A DNA stretch of 28,401 nucleotides from NCBI GenBank assembly GCA_965369385.1, contig CBDUQP010000029.1, forward strand, positions 1 through 28,401, given 5' to 3'. How positions within the stretch are numbered: the stretch's first letter is position 1; the number at the start of each line of letters is the position of its first letter. Shown in pieces: positions 24,946 through 28,401 of the stretch. Both the position numbers and the translations under genes were made by a program. Source of the DNA: CBDUQP01 sp965369385 (GTDB lineage Bacteria; Planctomycetota; Phycisphaerae; SM23-33). The notes beneath the pieces are model-generated. The model was not told the DNA's origin. It did no database searches and saw only the letters and a program-made list of their open reading frames with translations.

Positions 24946-25098
24946 GGGAAACACCTAAAAACCAGTGTTTGGCGGCTGTTGTTGCGGGGGGTGGGCATCT
25001 TTGTTCCGGATTGTCCTGAGTCAATTCAAGGCCTTGGTTCTGCGCGACGATAAGATGTTTGTGGTCATGAAGAGACAAGGTTGGAGGGCAAAAACCAA

Positions 25099-25299
25099 AT
25101 GAGTGTACGTAAACAGAGCTGTCCCAATCCGCGCTGTCGCCAGCAGCTTTTGATTCCCCCTGAAATACAGGGCAAGCAAGTGCGATGTGCCAAATGCGGA
25201 GAAGTGTTTGTAGGCAGAATAGATTTTGATGTAGCCGGAGCGCTTGCCAGGGCAACCTCGGCGGCGATAGCGGATGCGGCGACATCCAAGATACATTGA
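25099..25299 (+). CDS. Small zinc-ribbon protein (MJ0042-like)
   Basis: A 66-residue protein. Residues 6-32 form a zinc ribbon with CPNPRC and CAKC pairs about 20 residues apart (CX4C...CX2C), embedded in the LLIPPEIQGKQVRCAKCGEVF pattern of MJ0042-type domains. The remaining tail is alanine-rich and probably helical. In planctomycetes this ribbon often heads longer proteins; here it stands nearly alone. GGAGGG is 11 bases before ATG 25099. Function unknown. Confidence 0.75.
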   Translation: MSVRKQSCPNPRCRQQLLIPPEIQGKQVRCAKCGEVFVGRIDFDVAGALARATSAAIADAATSKIH

Positions 25300-25383
25300 T
25301 TGTCCGGAGAGATCTTTGCGGTGTGATCTCTGGAATTTTCAGAAATCTCGTTCACACAGATGGTCGCAGGCTGGCCATCACAA

Positions 25384-25430
25384 GAATTCACCTGTGCAAT
25401 ACCCAAAAGAGGTGTTGCACAGGTGAATTC
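25384..25430. other. Very stable 20-bp stem-loop
   Basis: GAATTCACCTGTGCAA (25384-25399) and TTGCACAGGTGAATTC (25415-25430) are perfect complements; four more pairs (one G-T) close a 7-base loop CAAAAGA. Smaller hairpins precede it: AGAGATC/GATCTCT near 25306-25331 and GATGGT/GCCATC near 25358-25378. No T-run follows. It lies between the zinc-ribbon gene and the Rh-channel promoter; the stretch 25300-25537 contains no gene. Confidence 0.7.
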
Positions 25431-25537
25431 GCTGCATTATTGCATCTTTGGAATCTGTAAGTGCTTTTCTGCAGAGCATTCCTGACCCCTTTCATCTCCA
25501 TTTATCTCCCCCAATCCCCCGTTAGTGACAAACTGCG

Positions 25538-25565
25538 TTGACGTGGCCGTTAAACACGATACAAT
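25538..25565 (+). promoter_or_regulatory. Sigma70 promoter of the Rh-type channel gene
   Basis: TTGACG (25538-25543), a 16-base spacer and TACAAT (25560-25565) predict a start near 25572 and a leader of about 75 bases, which includes a small AGAC/GTCT hairpin. No sigma54 GG-N10-GC element was seen, unlike many ammonium transporter genes. Confidence 0.65.
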
Positions 25566-25646
25566 CCCTCGATACGTCACGACTATCGCGGGCAAGGCTT
25601 TGTCCGAGACTTCGTCTAAGAACAATCGACCAGAAGGAGTTGTCCA

Positions 25647-26846
25647 GTGTCAATGTCATCGCGATGCCTAATCGCAATCGGCCTGAGTCTTACCGTGCTT
25701 GTTTTGTCCGCTAACACTGGCTTGGCCGATTCGCCTTCTGCCGCGCCTGGCGACATTGGCAAGGTAGCTGCCGTCAACCCCGCAGTCGAGCAGGTCCAGC
25801 AGTACAATCGCGCGATTCACGTGATGGCGATGCTGCTCGTCGGCTTTGGCTTCCTGATGGTCTTCGTCAGGAAGTACGGACGTTCGGCTCTGACGGCCAC
25901 CTACTTGTTGGTGGCAACGGCAATTCCGCTCTATTTCCTGCTCAACAGTTCAGGCGTGCTTGGGCACGCCGCGGCCAGCGACATCAAACGTATGGTGCTG
26001 GCCGAATTCGCTGCAGCGAGTCTGCTCATATGCGCGGGAGCACTGCTGGGACGGATCAGAATGTGGCAGTACATCGTACTGGGCGTAATGTTTGTCCCCT
26101 GCTACAAACTCAATGAGTGGATCGTCATCGACGGTGGACTGGGCCTGCTGAAAGCCGGATCCGTGATGGACACCGGCGGGTCGATAATCATCCACGCATT
26201 TGGCGCACTGTTCGGCTTGGGTGCCATGATCATGCTCACCACCAGGAAACAGTTTGACACCAAGATCGAAGCCGACGCCACCAGCGACCGCTACTCACTG
26301 CTGGGCAGCATGGTGCTGTGGGTATTCTGGCCGAGTTTTTGCGGCGCTCTCGTGCCGGCAGCCCAGATACCTCACACGGGCATCAACGTAATCCTCGCAC
26401 TGTGCGGCAGTACGCTGGCAACCTACATTGCCACGGTAACGCTGCGCCGCAGAATATCCCCGGCCGACATTGCCAACGCCGCCCTGGCAGGTGGCGTGGC
26501 CATCGGATCCACGTGCGACATTGAAGGCTTCTTCACGCAGGCGTTCCTCATCGGCATCGGTGCCGGGGTCGTGTCCACCTTTGGTTTCGCGGTCATCCAG
26601 GACAAACTCCAGGGCCTGCTCAAGAAGACCGACACCTGCGGCGTGCTTTACCTCCATGGCATTCCTGGACTTTTCGGCGGGCTGGTGGCCATCGCGTGCA
26701 CGCCGTCGCCCATGTCGCAACTGCTGGGAATAGCCATTTCGGTCGCCATTGCACTGGTTGCAGGTCTGATCATCGGGAAGATTCTGGCAGTGCTGGGCAC
26801 CCGCGCCGATGCGTACAACGACGAAGCGGAGTTCGAGCTCGATTAA
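25647..26846 (+). CDS. Rh-type ammonium/ammonia channel
   Basis: A 399-residue membrane protein of the Amt/Mep/Rh superfamily, on the Rhesus (Rh50) side. DTGGSIIIHAFGALFGLG and VFWPSFCGAL match the Rh signatures (GGSMxIHxFGAYFGL, WPSFN), and DTCGVLYLHGIPGLFGG matches the Rh second His segment. The pore His pair is His183 and His337. About eleven hydrophobic segments are visible. The N-terminus has a signal-peptide-like stretch ending near LSANTGLADS. Function by family: bidirectional NH3 movement across the inner membrane. GTG 25647 is preferred, with AGGAG 7 bases upstream; ATG 25653 is the alternative. No glnK (PII) gene lies beside it, in contrast to common Amt operons. Confidence 0.92.
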   Translation: MSMSSRCLIAIGLSLTVLVLSANTGLADSPSAAPGDIGKVAAVNPAVEQVQQYNRAIHVMAMLLVGFGFLMVFVRKYGRSALTATYLLVATAIPLYFLLNSSGVLGHAAASDIKRMVLAEFAAASLLICAGALLGRIRMWQYIVLGVMFVPCYKLNEWIVIDGGLGLLKAGSVMDTGGSIIIHAFGALFGLGAMIMLTTRKQFDTKIEADATSDRYSLLGSMVLWVFWPSFCGALVPAAQIPHTGINVILALCGSTLATYIATVTLRRRISPADIANAALAGGVAIGSTCDIEGFFTQAFLIGIGAGVVSTFGFAVIQDKLQGLLKKTDTCGVLYLHGIPGLFGGLVAIACTPSPMSQLLGIAISVAIALVAGLIIGKILAVLGTRADAYNDEAEFELD

Positions 26847-27077
26847 TCAACGGCGTCACGATTGCGTTATGATCACTTGACGGGTGGCATGGTGGCACCT
26901 CTGGGGTCGCCATGATCACAAAGCACAACCGACACATGGCGCCCCACATGTTCGCACTGCTTCGCTTGCACGCCGATGACCATTTGCTAGACTCAAATTC
27001 GGTAGCACACTACGAAACATTGCGCGGCGGCCTGGGTTTTGGCGCCGGCAGGAATCGCAGGAACTGAGGAATCGCAA

Positions 27078-27688
27078 ATGGCAGCGTCTAAAATGATAAG
27101 TAAGCTGGACCAGGGCATCGCCCAGCACGTTGTGACCTACGGAACCAGCCTCACTTCGCACGGGGCGTGGGTGCAGCAGTTGCGCGAGAGGCCCTGCAGG
27201 GCAGATATGGCGACCTGGCGCAGGTGACCAATTCCGGCGAGAACGGCATGTGGTCCAGTTGGGGGGTCGAGAACCTCGATCAGCGGGTAATTAGCAAGAA
27301 CCCCGACGTGGTGTTCATCGAATTCGGCATGAACGATGGATTTCTCCCCTACGAGACGTCAGTGGCGACCGCCCGAGACAATCTCAACGAGATGATCGAC
27401 CGGATCCAGGCCGCCAATGCCGATTGCGAGATAATCCTTATGGTCATGAACCCTCCGACAGGCGAGCATCTTGAGCAGCGGCCGACAATTGTTGAATGCT
27501 ACCGGAATTACAGGGAAGTGGCGGCCGAGAGGGATCTGCTGCTGGTGGACCATATGCCCGCATGGCAAGAGCTGCTCACCAACGATAAGGCATTATTTGA
27601 CGAGTACATGCCCGATGGTATTCATCCCGAGCCGATTGGCACGGAAAATATAGCCATGCCAAATATCCTCAAGGCAATAGGCTTCTGA
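27078..27688 (+). pseudogene. SGNH/GDSL hydrolase, frameshifted
   Basis: An esterase/lipase-type hydrolase split between two frames. From ATG 27078 (GAGGA 8 bases upstream) the first frame gives VVTYGTSLTSHGAWVQQLRE, with the block I nucleophile Ser in GTS. Then AG is duplicated in GAGAG (extra bases about 27189-27190). The second frame continues EALQGRYGDLAQVTNSGENG, and has the GMND block III and the DGIHP block V with catalytic Asp and His. Removing two bases restores one continuous protein of about 202 residues with all catalytic blocks. It could be a recent pseudogene, a sequencing or assembly error, or a phase-variable tract. Confidence 0.8.
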
Positions 27689-27781
27689 TACACTTGCGCT
27701 CGAAAGCCGTCAGTGGTGGCCTTGCATCCGGGCAAACACTGCACGGGCGAAGTGTGCAAGAAAGTTGGGACAAAGCGCCGA

Positions 27782-27787
27782 TATAAT
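27782..27787 (+). promoter_or_regulatory. Possible -10 element before the DUF6868-like gene
   Basis: TATAAT lies about 90 bases before ATG 27879. There is no convincing -35 at a normal distance (TTGGGA at 27765-27770 is too near), so the call is tentative. Confidence 0.3.
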
Positions 27788-27878
27788 AGATAACGAGTGG
27801 CCGCGCGAGGCGGCGTCTGCCGGCGAGTGGGCTGGTGGTGTTTTTGATCTCGAATTACCCAGATAAAGGACAGGTGCC

Positions 27879-28121
27879 ATGGATATCGATCAGGTTAAAG
27901 AGTTTCTCATGTGGTGTTCAATCATCAACATCTCATTGCTCACAATTTCGGGTCTGATGATGATTTGTCTCGGCGGCTTGGCATACCGGATTCACAGCAA
28001 GCTGTTCGGGATTTCTCGCGAGGCCTTTAACGTGATGCTCTACTCGTTCCTGGGTGCTTACAAGATCCTCGTAATCATGTTCAACGTGGTGCCCTGGATC
28101 GCGTTGCTGATCGTTACTTGA
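27879..28121 (+). CDS. Small membrane protein, DUF6868-like
   Basis: An 80-residue protein with two or three hydrophobic segments: FLMWCSIINISLLTISGLMM, then LGAYKILVIMFNVVPWIALLIV. The middle has RIHSKLFGISREAFNVMLYSFLG, matching the pattern of the DUF6868 family (WC..IN.GLL..., H...FGLSRE.F, KLLI..FN..P). Function unknown. AAGGA lies about 8 bases before ATG 27879. It follows the frameshifted hydrolase after about 190 bases and appears separate. Confidence 0.85.
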   Translation: MDIDQVKEFLMWCSIINISLLTISGLMMICLGGLAYRIHSKLFGISREAFNVMLYSFLGAYKILVIMFNVVPWIALLIVT

Positions 28122-28401
28122 TACGCGGCCGGGTAACTTCGGCACGGTAAACGCGTCGGCCGACGAATCGTGGCTGGTAACCACCGAGGGCATGCGAGAC
28201 GACGCTGAAGACACCTATAATGTGGAACTCACTCGCAAGCGCGGGGAATGCTCTAGTCACGCAGTTACGCCGCTACAAAAGCAGCCCGGTGGACAAGAAG
28301 CTCGTCGTCATTAAATTAGGGACGGTGCCTTATTTAAATAGGAATAAGGCGAATTCACATTCGAAGCGCAACAGAACGGCGATGGAGAGGGACATCCCGG
28401 T
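28122..28401. other. Right-edge non-coding stretch
   Basis: No complete gene is visible. A TATAAT occurs at 28216-28221 without a -35. The last bases (ATG near 28382) could open a frame leaving the window, but too little is present to judge. Confidence 0.35.
28317..28350. repeat. IS200/REP-like hairpin end
   Basis: After TTAGGGACGGTGCC, GCCTTATT (28327-28334) and AATAAGGC (28343-28350) are perfect complements with an 8-base loop; TATTTAAATA inside is itself palindromic. GGGACGGT-type sequences with a hairpin are typical near REP-associated tyrosine transposases. None is visible here, so it may lie beyond the window. Confidence 0.4.

Noticed and set aside
25384..25430. CRISPR-like or IS end reading of the 20-bp hairpin
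   Set aside because: Only one copy is present in the window and there are no spacers or flanking direct repeats, so a CRISPR array is not supported; mobile origin remains untested.

Overview
The window reads as a chromosomal segment from a Gram-negative, Planctomycetota-like bacterium, most likely of the Phycisphaerae type. That placement is inference. It rests on the Kdo transferase WaaA (an LPS-bearing envelope) and on several protein types common in planctomycetes: a small CX4C/CX2C zinc ribbon, a DUF6677-like membrane protein, a DUF6868-like membrane protein and a large TPR-gluzincin protein. There is no rRNA or ribosomal protein to fix the taxonomy. I found no tRNA, CRISPR array or intact transposase.

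Layout. Bases 1-444 are a mosaic of palindromes and IS/REP-like repeats, followed by comEC (+). A leftward operon then runs from 9046 to 3483: TPR/gluzincin protein, MazG-like NTP pyrophosphohydrolase, waaA, proB. A two-cluster ferredoxin gene (-) has its own promoter and terminator. From 9665 a rightward run holds a MoeB/ThiF-type E1 enzyme, cysK, an antibiotic-biosynthesis-monooxygenase (ABM) protein and a PHP phosphoesterase. It ends in a multi-hairpin repeat at 12951-13077. Leftward lexA follows, with a long leader that carries an unusual open frame and a good sigma70 promoter overlapping a LexA-box-like motif. Next come a leftward glycosyl-hydrolase-like gene and a divergent methyltransferase, a small leftward orphan, and a rightward group: maf, a DUF192 lipoprotein, a SpoIIE-type phosphatase, the DUF6677-like protein with a small membrane partner, an isochorismatase-fold protein, prmC, murA, the zinc ribbon, an Rh-type ammonium channel, a frameshifted SGNH/GDSL hydrolase and the DUF6868-like protein. 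The right edge has another IS200/REP-like end.

Functional themes are mostly housekeeping: envelope synthesis (waaA, murA), amino-acid and sulfur metabolism (proB, cysK, E1 enzyme), nucleotide sanitation (MazG, Maf), translation termination (prmC), DNA uptake and the SOS response (comEC, lexA), and ammonium uptake. I did not find a convincing new multi-gene system. The best leads are the lexA leader ORF with its operator-like promoter, an isochorismatase-fold protein lacking the usual catalytic Lys and Cys, a ComEC with a degraded metallo-beta-lactamase domain, the structured region before the Rh channel, and the dispersed palindromic elements.
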